A stretch of 64,000 nt of DNA, from NCBI RefSeq assembly GCF_000425105.1, contig NZ_AULD01000005.1, positions 372,001 through 436,000 of the forward strand. The letters are read 5' to 3'. A model generated the notes under the pieces. The model worked only from the letters and a program-made list of their open reading frames with translations. It did no database searches and was not told the origin of the DNA. The position numbers and the translations under genes were made by a program. Positions 1 through 10,132 of the stretch are shown piece after piece (positions within the stretch are counted from its first letter, which is position 1; each line of letters starts with the position of its first letter). This DNA is from Agrococcus lahaulensis DSM 17612. GTDB taxonomy: Bacteria; Actinomycetota; Actinomycetes; Actinomycetales; Microbacteriaceae.

Positions 1-1102
<1,102 letters not shown>

Positions 1103-1106
<4 letters not shown>

Positions 1107-1867
1107 GCGGCGAGTCGCTGAGGGTCGAGGACCGCGGCGCCTTCGTGCTCGCGACCCTCGACCGGTCCGAGAAGCGCAACGCGATCGACCAGGACCTCGT
1201 GGATGCCCTCCACGCGCTGTGCGCGCGGCTCGAGGTCGAGCGCCGCACGCTCGTGATCACCGGCTCCGGGGGCACGTTCGCGGCCGGCGCCGACATCGCG
1301 CAGCTGCGCGAGCGGCGCGCGACCGACGCGCTCAAGGGCATCAACACCCGCTGCTTCCAGCGCATCCGCGCCCTGCCGATGCCGGTCATCGCCGTGCTCG
1401 ACGGCTACGCGCTCGGCGGCGGCGCCGAGCTCGCCTACGCGGCCGACATCCGCATCGGCACCCCGAGCCTCAAGATCGGCAACCCCGAGACCGGCCTCGG
1501 CATCATCGCCGCCGCCGGCGCGACCTGGCGGCTCAAGGAGATCGTCGGCGACGCGCTCGCGACCGAGATGCTGCTCACCGGTCGTATCCTCGGCGCCGAC
1601 GAGGCGCTCGCCGCGGGCCTCGTGAGCACGGTCGTCGAGTCGCACGCCGCGCTCGAGCACGCCGCGTCCCTCGCCGAGCGCATCGCCGCGCTCGACCCCG
1701 CCGCGACGCAGGCGACGAAGCGCGCGCTGCTGGCCCCCGCGAGCGCCCACCCCGAGATCGAGCTCGCCGAGCAGGCGGTGCTGTTCGAGAGCCCCGAGAA
1801 GCAGCGGCGCATGACCGAGTTCCTCGAGCGCCGCGGCGCGAAGCGAGCGACGGAGGAGTCCCGATGA
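1103..1867 (+). CDS. paaF: Enoyl-CoA hydratase/isomerase family protein (dehydroadipyl-CoA hydratase type)
   Basis: Crotonase-fold enzyme of 254 residues, expected to hydrate 2,3-dehydroadipyl-CoA in the lower phenylacetate pathway. The GTG start at 1103 overlaps the thiolase stop, and the protein begins VSGESLRVEDRGAFVLATLD. Crotonase hallmarks are visible: SEKRNAID near the N-terminus, an oxyanion-hole segment GGTFAAGADI and the ALGGGAELAYA loop, followed by NPETGLGI. It shares ATGA with the next gene, so the three beta-oxidation genes are translationally coupled. Substrate is inferred from neighbours, since paralogous crotonases cannot be told apart by these motifs. Confidence 0.82.
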
Positions 1868-2781
1868 CCGACGTGACCGAAGCGGTCGCCCCCGATGGGC
1901 GACCGGGGCCCGACGACACCGACGCGCAGGTCGGCGCGGGCGCGCCCGAGCGCGTCGGCGTGCTCGGCGGCGGCCGCATGGGGGCGGGCATCGCCCACGC
2001 CTTCGTGCTCGCGGGCAGCGACGTCATCGTGGTCGAGCGCGACCCGGCCGCCGCGAGCGCCGCCCAGGACCGCGTCGTGGCGAGCCTGCGCAAGAGCGTC
2101 GAGCGCGGCTGGGCCGAGCCGCTGCAGGAGCTCGAGGGGCGCGTGCGCGTCGCGGTCGAGGCGAGCGCGTTCGTCGACTGCGGCCTCGTGATCGAGGCGG
2201 TGCCCGAGGACGAGGCGCTCAAGGCGGATGCGCTCGCGCGCGTCGAGGCCGTCCTGTCGCCCTCCGCGTCGCTCGCGAGCAACACGTCGTCGATCTCGAT
2301 CGACCGTCTCGCAGCGGCGCTCTCGCGCCCCGAGCGCTTCCTCGGGCTCCACTTCTTCAACCCGGTGCCCGCATCCGCCCTGGTCGAGATCGTGCTCGGC
2401 GAGCGCACCGACGCCGCGCTCGCGAACGACGCCCGCGCGTGGGTCGAGGCGATCGGGAAGACCCCCGTGACGGTGCACGACGCGCCCGGCTTCGCGTCGA
2501 GCAGGCTCGGCGTCGCGATCGGGCTCGAGGCGATCCGCATGGTCGAGGAGGGCGTCGCGAGCCCTGGCGACATCGACCTCGCGATGGAGCTCGGCTACAA
2601 GCACCCCGTCGGGCCGCTGCGCACGACCGACATCGTCGGCCTCGACGTGCGGCTCGGCATCGCCGAGCAGCTGCACCGCGAGCTCGGGGAGCGCTTCGCG
2701 CCGCCGCAGCTGCTGCGCGACATGGTCGCCGAGGGCCGGCTCGGCAAGAAGAGCGGCCGCGGCTTCTACGACTGGACCTGA
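1864..2781 (+). CDS. paaH: 3-hydroxyacyl-CoA dehydrogenase
   Basis: NAD-dependent 3-hydroxyacyl-CoA dehydrogenase of 305 residues, expected to oxidise 3-hydroxyadipyl-CoA to 3-oxoadipyl-CoA. After a 30-residue acidic leader comes the Rossmann motif GVLGGGRMGAGIAHAF, then SNTSSISI and GLHFFNPVP, the family signature with the catalytic histidine, and the C-terminal helical domain ending KKSGRGFYDW. The ATG at 1864 overlaps the hydratase stop. The N-terminal extension before the Rossmann fold is not typical and could mean a later start, but no better-placed ribosome site is evident. It is the last gene before a pair of palindromic repeats. Confidence 0.85.
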   Translation: MTDVTEAVAPDGRPGPDDTDAQVGAGAPERVGVLGGGRMGAGIAHAFVLAGSDVIVVERDPAAASAAQDRVVASLRKSVERGWAEPLQELEGRVRVAVEASAFVDCGLVIEAVPEDEALKADALARVEAVLSPSASLASNTSSISIDRLAAALSRPERFLGLHFFNPVPASALVEIVLGERTDAALANDARAWVEAIGKTPVTVHDAPGFASSRLGVAIGLEAIRMVEEGVASPGDIDLAMELGYKHPVGPLRTTDIVGLDVRLGIAEQLHRELGERFAPPQLLRDMVAEGRLGKKSGRGFYDWT

Positions 2782-2789
2782 CCCCCGCT

Positions 2790-2884
2790 GGTCGAGTAGC
2801 CGCCGCAGGCGGCGCATCGAGACCACCCGCGACAACCGAACACACTGCACTCCGTCTCGATGCGGCCCTTCGGGCCTACTCGAC
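2790..2884. repeat. Two copies of palindromic repeat family A in the paaH-paaZ gap
   Basis: Copy one (2790-2824) starts GGTCGAGTAGC and ends GCATCGAGACC around an inner GCCGCC/GGCGGC stem. Copy two (2854-2884) is in the opposite sense, GTCTCGATGCG to CCTACTCGAC. Each can fold into a hairpin. The same family recurs at 6646, 8047, 8090, 9765, 11094, 11141 and 42568. Confidence 0.8.
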
Positions 2885-2907
2885 GAACGGGGAGGAGAGG
2901 ATCGACG

Positions 2908-5016
2908 ATGACCGACACGATGACCCGCACCCGCCTGCTGCCGAGCTACGTGCAAGACGCCTGGTGGGAGCCCGCGAGCGACGAGGGCGCGACCGTGGTG
3001 CGCGACGCATCCACCGGTGAGGAGGTCGCGCGCGTCTCGACCGCCGGCCTCGACCTGCCGGGCGCGCTCGAGCACGCCCGCACCGTCGGCCAGCACTCGC
3101 TCGCACCGCTCACCTTCCACGAGCGCGCGATCCTGCTCAAGCAGATGGCGCTCGCGCTCACCGAGCGGAAGAGCGAGCTCTACGAGCTCTCGAGCCGCAC
3201 CGGCGCGACGAAGCACGACTCGTGGGTCGACATCGACGGCGGCATCGGCGTGCTCTTCACCTACTCGTCGAAGGGCCGCCGCGAGATGCCGCAGTCGACG
3301 ATCTACCTCGACGGGCCGGTCGAGCAGCTCTCGAAGGACGGCTCCTTCCTCGCCCGCCACATCTGCACGACGCTCCCGGGCGTCGCGGTGCAGATCAACG
3401 CGTTCAACTTCCCCGTCTGGGGCCCGCTCGAGAAGCTCGCGCCCGCGTTCCTCGCCGGCATGCCGACGGTCATCAAGCCCGCGACGCCGACGGGCTACGT
3501 CACCGAGCACATGGTGCGCATCCTCGTCGAGTCGGGCCTCGTCCCGGCGGGCGCGATCCAGCTCGTCTCGGGCTCGGCGCGCGACCTGCTCGACCACCTG
3601 CGGCTCGGCGACACCGTGAGCTTCACCGGCTCGGCCGCGACGGCCGCGAGCCTGCGGCTGCACGACGCCGTGCAGACGGGCGGCGTGCGCTTCACGGTCG
3701 AGACCGACTCGATCAACGCATCCGTGCTCGGCCCCGACGCCGAGCCCGGGAGCCCCGAGTTCGACGCGTTCGTGCGCGGCCTCGTGAGCGAGATGACCTC
3801 GAAGGCCGGCCAGAAGTGCACGGCCATCCGTCGCGCGCTCGTGCCCTCCGGCATGACGGATGCGGTGGCCGAGGCGGTGCGCGAGCGGATCGTCGCGAAG
3901 GTGGTCGTCGGCGACCCGCGCGCCGAGGGCGTGACGATGGGTCCGCTCGCCTCGCTCGAGCAGCGCGACGAGGTGCTCGGGCAGGTCATGAAGCTGCGCG
4001 AGGGCGGCGGCCAGATCGTCGTCGGCGGTGACGCGGGCGAGGTGCGCCTCGCCGACGGCTCGCTGGGCGTCGCGGAGGGCGGCGCGTTCGTCGCGCCGAC
4101 GCTGCTCGCGTTCCGCGACGCCGAGGCGGACGCGCTGCACGACATCGAGGCGTTCGGCCCGGTCTCGTCGCTCGTCGAGTACGGCTCGCCCGAGCAGGCC
4201 GCCGAGATCGTCGCGCGCGGCGGCGGCTCGCTCGTCACGTCGGTCGCCTCGCACGACCCGGTCTTCGTCGCCGAGCTCACGCGCCGCATCGCGCCGCACA
4301 ACGGCCGCGTGCTGCTGCTCGACCGCGACGACATGCGCGCCTCGACGGGCCACGGCTCGCCGCTGCCGATGCTCGTGCACGGCGGCCCCGGCCGCGCGGG
4401 CGGGGGCGAGGAGCTCGGCGGCATCCGCTCGGTGCTCCACTACATGCAGCGCACCGCGGTCCAGGGCTCGCCGACCATGCTGACGGCGCTCACCGGTGTC
4501 TGGCACCAGGGGGCTCCCGCGTCGACCGAGGCCCCGCATCCGTTCCGGAAGTCGCTCGCCGAGCTGAAGGTCGGCGACCAGGTCATCTCGGAGCGGCGCG
4601 AGATCTCGCTCGAGGACATCGAGCACTTCGCCGAGTTCACGGGCGACAGGTTCTACGCGCACATGGATCAGGCGGCGGCCGAGGCGAACCCGTTCTTCCC
4701 CGGCCGGGTCGCGCACGGCTACCTGCTGCTGTCGTTCGCTGCGGGCCTCTTCGTCGAGCCGGCGCCGGGCCCCGTGCTCGCGAACACGGGCCTCGACAAC
4801 CTGCGCTTCATGACGCCCGTCTCCCCCGGCGACTCGCTGCGGGTGACGCTCACGGCGAAGCAGATCACGCCGCGCGAGACCGACCCGTACGGCGAGGTGC
4901 GGTGGGATGCGGTGCTCACGAACCAGGACGACGAGGTCGTCGCGCAGTACGACCTGCTCACCTACGTCGCGAAGACGCAGGAGGACGCCTCGATCCCGCC
5001 GGTCGCCTCCGCCTGA
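2908..5016 (+). CDS. paaZ: Phenylacetate ring-opening bifunctional enzyme PaaZ (aldehyde dehydrogenase plus oxepin-CoA hydrolase)
   Basis: Bifunctional enzyme of 702 residues that opens the oxepin-CoA ring and oxidises the resulting semialdehyde. Residues 1 to about 530 form an aldehyde dehydrogenase domain: NAFNFPVWGPLEKLAPA, the cofactor-side glutamate region RFTVETDSI, and the catalytic cysteine (about residue 304) in KAGQKCTAIRR. From about residue 545 a MaoC-type hydratase domain follows, with the hot-dog signature FYAHMD...NPFFPGRVAHGYLLLS. Length matches known PaaZ proteins. The ATG at 2908 is preceded by GGGGAGGAGAGG; an in-frame ATG at 2860 lies within a palindromic repeat and is unlikely. 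A strong hairpin follows the stop. Confidence 0.95.
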   Translation: MTDTMTRTRLLPSYVQDAWWEPASDEGATVVRDASTGEEVARVSTAGLDLPGALEHARTVGQHSLAPLTFHERAILLKQMALALTERKSELYELSSRTGATKHDSWVDIDGGIGVLFTYSSKGRREMPQSTIYLDGPVEQLSKDGSFLARHICTTLPGVAVQINAFNFPVWGPLEKLAPAFLAGMPTVIKPATPTGYVTEHMVRILVESGLVPAGAIQLVSGSARDLLDHLRLGDTVSFTGSAATAASLRLHDAVQTGGVRFTVETDSINASVLGPDAEPGSPEFDAFVRGLVSEMTSKAGQKCTAIRRALVPSGMTDAVAEAVRERIVAKVVVGDPRAEGVTMGPLASLEQRDEVLGQVMKLREGGGQIVVGGDAGEVRLADGSLGVAEGGAFVAPTLLAFRDAEADALHDIEAFGPVSSLVEYGSPEQAAEIVARGGGSLVTSVASHDPVFVAELTRRIAPHNGRVLLLDRDDMRASTGHGSPLPMLVHGGPGRAGGGEELGGIRSVLHYMQRTAVQGSPTMLTALTGVWHQGAPASTEAPHPFRKSLAELKVGDQVISERREISLEDIEHFAEFTGDRFYAHMDQAAAEANPFFPGRVAHGYLLLSFAAGLFVEPAPGPVLANTGLDNLRFMTPVSPGDSLRVTLTAKQITPRETDPYGEVRWDAVLTNQDDEVVAQYDLLTYVAKTQEDASIPPVASA

Positions 5017-5032
5017 CCGCGCGGACGCGCAG

Positions 5033-5063
5033 AGCGCCCCAGCACATCGCGTGCTGGGGCGCT
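5033..5063. terminator. Bidirectional terminator hairpin between paaZ and the rpf-like gene
   Basis: Perfect 13-bp inverted repeat: AGCGCCCCAGCAC (5033-5045) pairs with GTGCTGGGGCGCT (5051-5063) around a 5-nt loop. It lies between the convergent ends of paaZ and the rpf-like gene, so it can serve both. No U-tract is present, which is common for terminators in GC-rich actinobacteria. Confidence 0.8.
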
Positions 5064-5092
5064 CCCGTGTCGCTGCGGCGCTCGAGCCGCTG

Positions 5093-5806
<714 letters not shown>

Positions 5807-5911
5807 TCACGGCGCTCGAGGCGCGCGACCGCCCGACCGGTGCACTTGGATTCGATGGCGCGAGGGCTCTCGGGGCGGACACGACGGCTGCCCTTCGCGG
5901 TTCGAGGGACG

Positions 5912-5939
5912 ACACTACGCGAAGATCACGGTTTGATAA
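5912..5939 (-). promoter_or_regulatory. Candidate promoter of the rpf-like gene
   Basis: On the minus strand TTATCA (complement of 5934-5939) and TAGTGT (complement of 5912-5917) are separated by 16 bp in an unusually AT-rich patch. Transcription would begin near 5905, leaving a leader of about 120 nt. The -10 box is imperfect, so this is tentative. Confidence 0.35.
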
Positions 5940-6003
5940 CGAATTCCGCTGACCGCGAACGCCAGTGCTCGAGCTCGTGTCGCGGTTCATCCAGGCGCGC
6001 TTG

Positions 6004-6615
6004 CTAGAGCGACGCCGGGTCGCGCAGGCCCGTCCGCACGAGCTCGAGCACCGAGTCGGCGAGCTGCTCGGGCGTGATCGGCCCGCCCGGGCGGTACCAC
6101 TCGACGATCGAGTTGACCATGCCGAAGGTGAGCCGCTCCGCGATCCGCGGATCCATGTCGGCGCGCAGCGTGCCCTCGTCGCGCGAGAGCTCGAACAGCG
6201 CGCGCAGCTTGCGGTCGAACTCGCGCCGCCGGCGCATCGCCTCGAGCTCGATCGGCGTGTTGCCGCGCAGCCGCAGCAGCAGCGTCACGAACGGCATCTG
6301 CTCGCACAGCACGAGCACCGCGCCGCGCACGACGTGACGGATGCGGCTGACGACCGGCCCCGTCGTCGCCTCCGGGGAGTCGAAGACGGCCTCGAGCGCA
6401 TCGAGCGCGCGGCCGAGCGCGACCTCGAGCATCTGCTCCTTCGACGCGAAGTGGTGGTAGATCGCCGACTTCGACAGCCCGAGCTTCTCGGCGATCGAGC
6501 CGAGCGAGGCGGCGTCGTAGCCGCGCTCGTTGAAGACCTCGACGACGACCTCGAGCATCGAGTCGCGGTCGTAGCCGGGGCGGCCGCGGCGGGCGGGCTC
6601 GGTGGCGGTGGTCAT
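6004..6615 (-). CDS. TetR family regulator, probable phenylacetate regulator
   Basis: Transcriptional repressor of 203 residues. The N-terminal helix-turn-helix is clear: YDRDSMLEVVVEVFNERGYDAASLGSIAEKLGLSKSAIYHHFASKEQML, followed by an all-helical ligand-binding domain with EWYRPGGPITPEQLADSVLEL at its end. It lies downstream of paaK and paaI in the same direction and facing away from the epoxidase operon. TetR proteins in this position (PaaR-type) are known in actinobacteria and Thermus to respond to phenylacetyl-CoA. Its likely operator is the palindrome at 8694-8715. The ligand is inferred from context only. Confidence 0.85.
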   Translation of the reverse strand: MTTATEPARRGRPGYDRDSMLEVVVEVFNERGYDAASLGSIAEKLGLSKSAIYHHFASKEQMLEVALGRALDALEAVFDSPEATTGPVVSRIRHVVRGAVLVLCEQMPFVTLLLRLRGNTPIELEAMRRRREFDRKLRALFELSRDEGTLRADMDPRIAERLTFGMVNSIVEWYRPGGPITPEQLADSVLELVRTGLRDPASL

Positions 6616-6645
6616 CTCACCAGTCTCTCAGCGCGAACCGGACAG

Positions 6646-6688
6646 GGTCTCGGTACGCGAGCGGGCTGCGCCCGCCCGCTACTCGACC
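6646..6688. repeat. Palindromic repeat family A, copy between tetR and paaK
   Basis: Begins GGTCTCGGTACGCGAGCGGGC and ends GCCCGCTACTCGACC, a 43-nt hairpin of the same family as the repeats at 2790-2884. It is the most diverged copy, with a longer stem. Confidence 0.7.
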
Positions 6689-6718
6689 TTGCGCGCTGCG
6701 GGCTCACGGTCGTGAGCC

Positions 6719-8026
6719 CTACGCGCGCAAATCGTAGACGCGCTTGTACTTGCCCTCCGAGCGCGGGAGCGAGCCGGCCGGCACGACCTCGACGCCGACC
6801 GAGGTGCCGATGTGCTCCTTCACGCGCTCGCGCAGGATCGCCGCGGCGGCCTTCGACGCCTCCGCGCCGACGTCGGGCATGCACTCGATCTTCACCGTCA
6901 GCGCATCCATGTGCCCGGCCTTCGTCAGCTCGAGGATGAAGTGCGGCGTGAGGTGCTCGATCGCGAGCACGATCTCCTCGATCTGCGTCGGGAAGAGGTT
7001 GACGCCGCGCAGGATGATCATGTCGTCGTTGCGGCCGGTGATCTTCTCGATGCGGCGCATCGTCGGCGCGGCCGAGCCGGGCAGCAGCCGCGTGAGGTCG
7101 CGCGTGCGGTAGCGGATGACCGGGAAGGCCGTCTTCGTGAGCGACGTGAAGACGAGCTCGCCCATCTCGCCGTCGGCGACCGGCTCGGCCGTCTCGGCGT
7201 CGACGATCTCGGGCAGGAAGTGGTCCTCCCAGATCGTCGGCCCGTCCTTCGTCGACGCGAACTCGCTGCCGACGCCCGGCCCCATGACCTCCGAGAGGCC
7301 GTAGATGTCGACGGCGTCGATGCCCATCCGCCGCTCGAGCTCGTGCCGCATCTCGTTCGTCCACGGCTCGGCGCCGCAGATCGCGACCTTGAGCGTCGTC
7401 TCGCGAGGGTCGAGCCCCGCCTCCTCGAACGCATCCGCGATCGTCAGCAGGTACGACGGCGTGCACATGATCGCGTCGGGCTCGAAGTCGCGGATGAGCT
7501 GCACCTGGCGCGCCGTCTGCCCGCCGGATACCGGGATGACGGTGCAGCCGAGCCGCTCGATGCCCGAGTGCGCGCCGAGCCCGCCGGTGAAGAGGCCGTA
7601 GCCGTAGGCGTTGTGCACCTTCCAGCCGGGCTGCACCCCCGCGGCGCGGAGGCTCCGCGCGACGACCTCCGCCCAGTGGTCGAGGTCCTCCTGCGTGTAG
7701 CCGACGACCGTCGGCCGGCCGGTCGTGCCGGAGGAGGCGTGGATGCGCACGACCTGCTCCATCGGCACCGCGAACATGCCGAAGGGGTAGGCCTGCCGCA
7801 GGTCCTCCTTCGTCGTGAAGGGCAGCTTCGGCAGGTCGTCGAGCGAGCGGATGTCGTCGGGGCTCACGCCGGCGGCGTCGAGCTTCGCGCGGTAGGTCGG
7901 CACGTTGTCGTACGCGTGCCGCACGGTGTGCTGCAGCCGCTCGAGCTGCAGCGCGCGCAGCTCGTCGAGCGAGAGGCGCTCGCCCGCGTCGCGGAGGTCG
8001 GCGGATGCGGTGGTCTGGTCGAGCAT
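6719..8026 (-). CDS. paaK: Phenylacetate-CoA ligase
   Basis: Activates phenylacetate with ATP and CoA, the first committed step of the pathway. The 435-residue protein has the AMP-binding signature HASSGTTGRPTVVGYT, the motif YGLSEVMGPG, the loop FTSLTKTAFPVIRYRTRDLT and the C-terminal FPTQIEEI characteristic of PaaK. The ATG at 8026 (MLDQTTASADLRD) is preceded by GAGAGGAGAGC at correct spacing. Earlier in-frame ATGs run through a palindromic repeat (GRRIETRP...LDTALRAYS) and are not credible. Transcribed with paaI upstream and the tetR gene downstream. Confidence 0.95.
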   Translation of the reverse strand: MLDQTTASADLRDAGERLSLDELRALQLERLQHTVRHAYDNVPTYRAKLDAAGVSPDDIRSLDDLPKLPFTTKEDLRQAYPFGMFAVPMEQVVRIHASSGTTGRPTVVGYTQEDLDHWAEVVARSLRAAGVQPGWKVHNAYGYGLFTGGLGAHSGIERLGCTVIPVSGGQTARQVQLIRDFEPDAIMCTPSYLLTIADAFEEAGLDPRETTLKVAICGAEPWTNEMRHELERRMGIDAVDIYGLSEVMGPGVGSEFASTKDGPTIWEDHFLPEIVDAETAEPVADGEMGELVFTSLTKTAFPVIRYRTRDLTRLLPGSAAPTMRRIEKITGRNDDMIILRGVNLFPTQIEEIVLAIEHLTPHFILELTKAGHMDALTVKIECMPDVGAEASKAAAAILRERVKEHIGTSVGVEVVPAGSLPRSEGKYKRVYDLRA

Positions 8027-8046
8027 CGTTGCTCTCCTCTCGGTCA

Positions 8047-8126
8047 TCGAGTAGGCCCGAAGGGCCGTATCGAGATGATCAGCTGGTCTGGTCTCGATAC
8101 GCCGGCCTGCGGCCGGCTCCTCGACC
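8047..8126. repeat. Two copies of palindromic repeat family A between paaI and paaK
   Basis: Copies at 8047-8075 (TCGAGTAGGCCC to GTATCGAGA) and 8090-8126 (GGTCTCGATACGCC to GGCTCCTCGACC) lie just upstream of paaK and are in opposite sense to each other. Confidence 0.8.
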
Positions 8127-8154
8127 ACGGGATAGGTGGGGGGTGGAGGTGGGT

Positions 8155-8622
8155 TCAGGCAGGGCCGCCGGCGCCCGCGGGCGTCGAGGGCGCGGGGCGG
8201 GAGGTGCCGAACGAGCGGCCGCGGAACTCGGCGACGGTCTCACCGGTCTCGTCGACGATCGAGACGTCGTAGAGGCCGTTGCGCCCGGAGCGCCAGCGGC
8301 GCTCGGCGGTCGCGGTGAGCGTCTGGCCCGCGTGCGTCGCCTTCGCGAAGGTGATGTCGGCGCCGGAGGCGACCGTCACCGTCGCATCCTCGTTGCACGC
8401 GTAGGCGAACGCGGTGTCGGCGAGCGTGAAGACGAGGCCGCCGTGGGTGATGCCGAAGCCGTTCACCATCGCGTCGGTGATCTCCATCGTCAGCACCGCG
8501 CGGCCGCGCTCGAGCTCGACGATCTCGATGCCGAACGCCTCCTTGGCGCGATCGGTCTCGGCCATGATCGTGGCGAGCCACGTCTCGTCCCGCGTGATCT
8601 CGGGGTTCCGCGTCTCCAGCAT
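8155..8622 (-). CDS. paaI: Hydroxyphenylacetyl-CoA thioesterase
   Basis: Hot-dog-fold thioesterase of 155 residues that would rescue CoA from stalled or hydroxylated phenylacetyl-CoA intermediates. The core helix signature [23 protein letters not shown] is present in pieces: the HGG turn and the catalytic aspartate region [11 protein letters not shown]. The strand [17 protein letters not shown] precedes [14 protein letters not shown]. Start ATG at 8622 gives [15 protein letters not shown]; longer forms would read back through the divergent promoter. First gene of the leftward paaI-paaK-tetR block. Confidence 0.9.
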   Translation of the reverse strand: MLETRNPEITRDETWLATIMAETDRAKEAFGIEIVELERGRAVLTMEITDAMVNGFGITHGGLVFTLADTAFAYACNEDATVTVASGADITFAKATHAGQTLTATAERRWRSGRNGLYDVSIVDETGETVAEFRGRSFGTSRPAPSTPAGAGGPA

Positions 8623-8664
8623 GCGCGCTCCGTTGCGTCGTCCGGGCACTGTCCGGCGCACCCG

Positions 8665-8694
8665 TTGCAGGTCCGCCGCACCCGAGTCTATACT
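8665..8694 (+). promoter_or_regulatory. Promoter of the paaABCDE operon
   Basis: TTGCAG (8665-8670) and TATACT (8689-8694) are separated by 18 bp, the best sigma-70-like promoter in this part of the window. Transcription would start about 60 nt before paaA, and the -10 box abuts the TetR-type palindrome. Confidence 0.65.
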
Positions 8695-8715
8695 TACTGA
8701 ACGTTCGGTCACTAA
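8694..8715. promoter_or_regulatory. TetR-type operator palindrome in the paaI-paaA divergent region
   Basis: A 22-bp imperfect palindrome centred between 8704 and 8705: left half TTACTGAACGT, right half TCGGTCACTAA, with 8 of 11 positions symmetric. It covers the transcription start region of paaA and lies between the two divergent units, so a bound repressor could block both. Binding by the TetR protein at 6004-6615 is inferred. Confidence 0.6.
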
Positions 8716-8761
8716 TTCGGATCGAACCGGCCGGGAACGAACCGACGAGACGGAGTCGACG

Positions 8762-9751
8762 ATGACGCTCACCGCACCCGACGCATCCGCCCTGCACCCC
8801 GACGGCGACGACGTCGCCGAGCTGCAGGCTCGCTTCGACGCGATCATCGAGGCCGACCAACGCATCGAGCCGCGCGACTGGATGCCCGAGGCGTACCGCA
8901 AGACGCTCATCCGGCAGATCTCGCAGCACGCGCACTCCGAGATCATCGGCATGCAGCCCGAGGGCAACTGGATCTCGCGCGCCCCGAGCCTCAAGCGCAA
9001 GGCGATCCTGATGGCGAAGGTGCAGGACGAGGCCGGCCACGGGCTCTACCTCTACTCCGCCGCGCAGACGCTCGGCATCAGCCGCGACGAGATGACCGAG
9101 CAGCTCATCACCTCGCGCGCCCGCTACTCCTCGATCTTCAACTACCCGACGCCGACGTGGGCCGACATGGGCGCGATCGGCTGGCTCGTCGACGGCGCCG
9201 CGATCTGCAACCAGGTGCCGCTGTGCCGCGCCTCCTACGGCCCGTACGGGCGCGCGATGGTGCGCATCTGCAAGGAGGAGTCGTTCCACCAGCGGCAGGG
9301 CTTCGAGATCCTGCTCGAGCTGAGCCAGGGCACCCCCGAGCAGCACGAGATGGCGCAGGACGCGGTCAACCGCTGGTACTGGCCGTCGCTCATGATGTTC
9401 GGCCCGCCCGACGACGAGTCGCCCAACTCGGCGCAGTCGATGGCGTGGAAGATCAAGCGCTTCTCGAACGACGAGCTGCGCCAGCGCTTCGTCGGCATGC
9501 TCGTGCCGCAGGCGGAGGTGCTCGGGCTCACGCTGCCCGACCCGAACCTGCGCTGGAACGAGGAGACCGGTCAGTGGGACATGTCGGAGATCGACTGGAC
9601 CGAGTTCCACGAGGTGCTCGCGGGCCGCGGTCCGGCGAACGCGCAGCGCATCCAGCACCGCCGCGACGCGCACGAGCAGGGCGCGTGGGTGCGCGAGGCC
9701 GCCGCCGCGTATGCGGAGAAGCAGGCGGCGCGCGAGCGCCAGGCCGCCTGA
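8762..9751 (+). CDS. paaA: 1,2-phenylacetyl-CoA epoxidase, catalytic subunit A
   Basis: Di-iron catalytic subunit of the multicomponent epoxidase that attacks the aromatic ring of phenylacetyl-CoA. The 329-residue protein shows carboxylate-bridged iron ligands: Glu in [15 protein letters not shown], the EAGHG motif ([16 protein letters not shown]) and [13 protein letters not shown] with the second ExxH pair. Start ATG at 8762 gives [15 protein letters not shown]; the frame is open further upstream through the promoter but that is not credible. First gene of the epoxidase operon. Confidence 0.97.
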   Translation: MTLTAPDASALHPDGDDVAELQARFDAIIEADQRIEPRDWMPEAYRKTLIRQISQHAHSEIIGMQPEGNWISRAPSLKRKAILMAKVQDEAGHGLYLYSAAQTLGISRDEMTEQLITSRARYSSIFNYPTPTWADMGAIGWLVDGAAICNQVPLCRASYGPYGRAMVRICKEESFHQRQGFEILLELSQGTPEQHEMAQDAVNRWYWPSLMMFGPPDDESPNSAQSMAWKIKRFSNDELRQRFVGMLVPQAEVLGLTLPDPNLRWNEETGQWDMSEIDWTEFHEVLAGRGPANAQRIQHRRDAHEQGAWVREAAAAYAEKQAARERQAA

Positions 9752-9764
9752 CCGGATTTCCGTT

Positions 9765-9801
9765 GGTCGAGTAGCCGGCCGCAGGCCGGCGCATCGAGAC
9801 C
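9765..9801. repeat. Palindromic repeat family A between paaA and paaB
   Basis: GGTCGAGTAGCCGGCC ... GGCCGGCGCATCGAGACC, a 37-nt hairpin inside the epoxidase operon. It must be transcribed with paaA and paaB, so it forms RNA structure in the mRNA. Confidence 0.8.
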
Positions 9802-9826
9802 GTCCTGACTGACAGAGGAGACGACG

Positions 9827-10132
9827 ATGTCCACACCCGGAGACGTGGCAGGCGAGGGCTGGCCGCTGTACGAGGTGTTCGTGCGCGCCAACCGAGGCCT
9901 GAGCCACGTGCACGTCGGCTCGCTGCACGCGCCCGACGACGACATGGCGCTGCGCAACGCGCGCGACCTCTACACCCGCCGCAACGAGGGCGTCTCGGTG
10001 TGGGTCGTGCGCTCGAGCGCGATCACGACGAGCGACCCCGACATGAAGGGCGCGTTCTTCGAGAGCCCCGCCGGCAAGAACTACCGCCACGCCAAGTACT
10101 ACGAGAAGAGCGCGGAGGTGCCGCACCTGTGA
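9827..10132 (+). CDS. paaB: 1,2-phenylacetyl-CoA epoxidase subunit B
   Basis: Small non-catalytic subunit of the epoxidase, 101 residues. The family pattern is clear: WPLYEVFVRANRGLSHVHVGSLHAPDDDMAL, then ARDLYTRRNEGVSVWVV and the C-terminal MKGAFFESPAGKNYRHAKYY. Preceded by GAGGAGACGACG. Its stop overlaps the GTG start of paaC. It holds the PaaA-PaaC complexes together in characterised systems. Confidence 0.95.
   Translation: MSTPGDVAGEGWPLYEVFVRANRGLSHVHVGSLHAPDDDMALRNARDLYTRRNEGVSVWVVRSSAITTSDPDMKGAFFESPAGKNYRHAKYYEKSAEVPHL

Noticed and set aside
1435-4716. Open reading frame of more than 1,000 codons on the minus strand
   Set aside because: It lies opposite confirmed enoyl-CoA hydratase, dehydrogenase and PaaZ genes and is Arg/Ala/Asp-rich without motifs, a usual artefact of GC-rich coding DNA.
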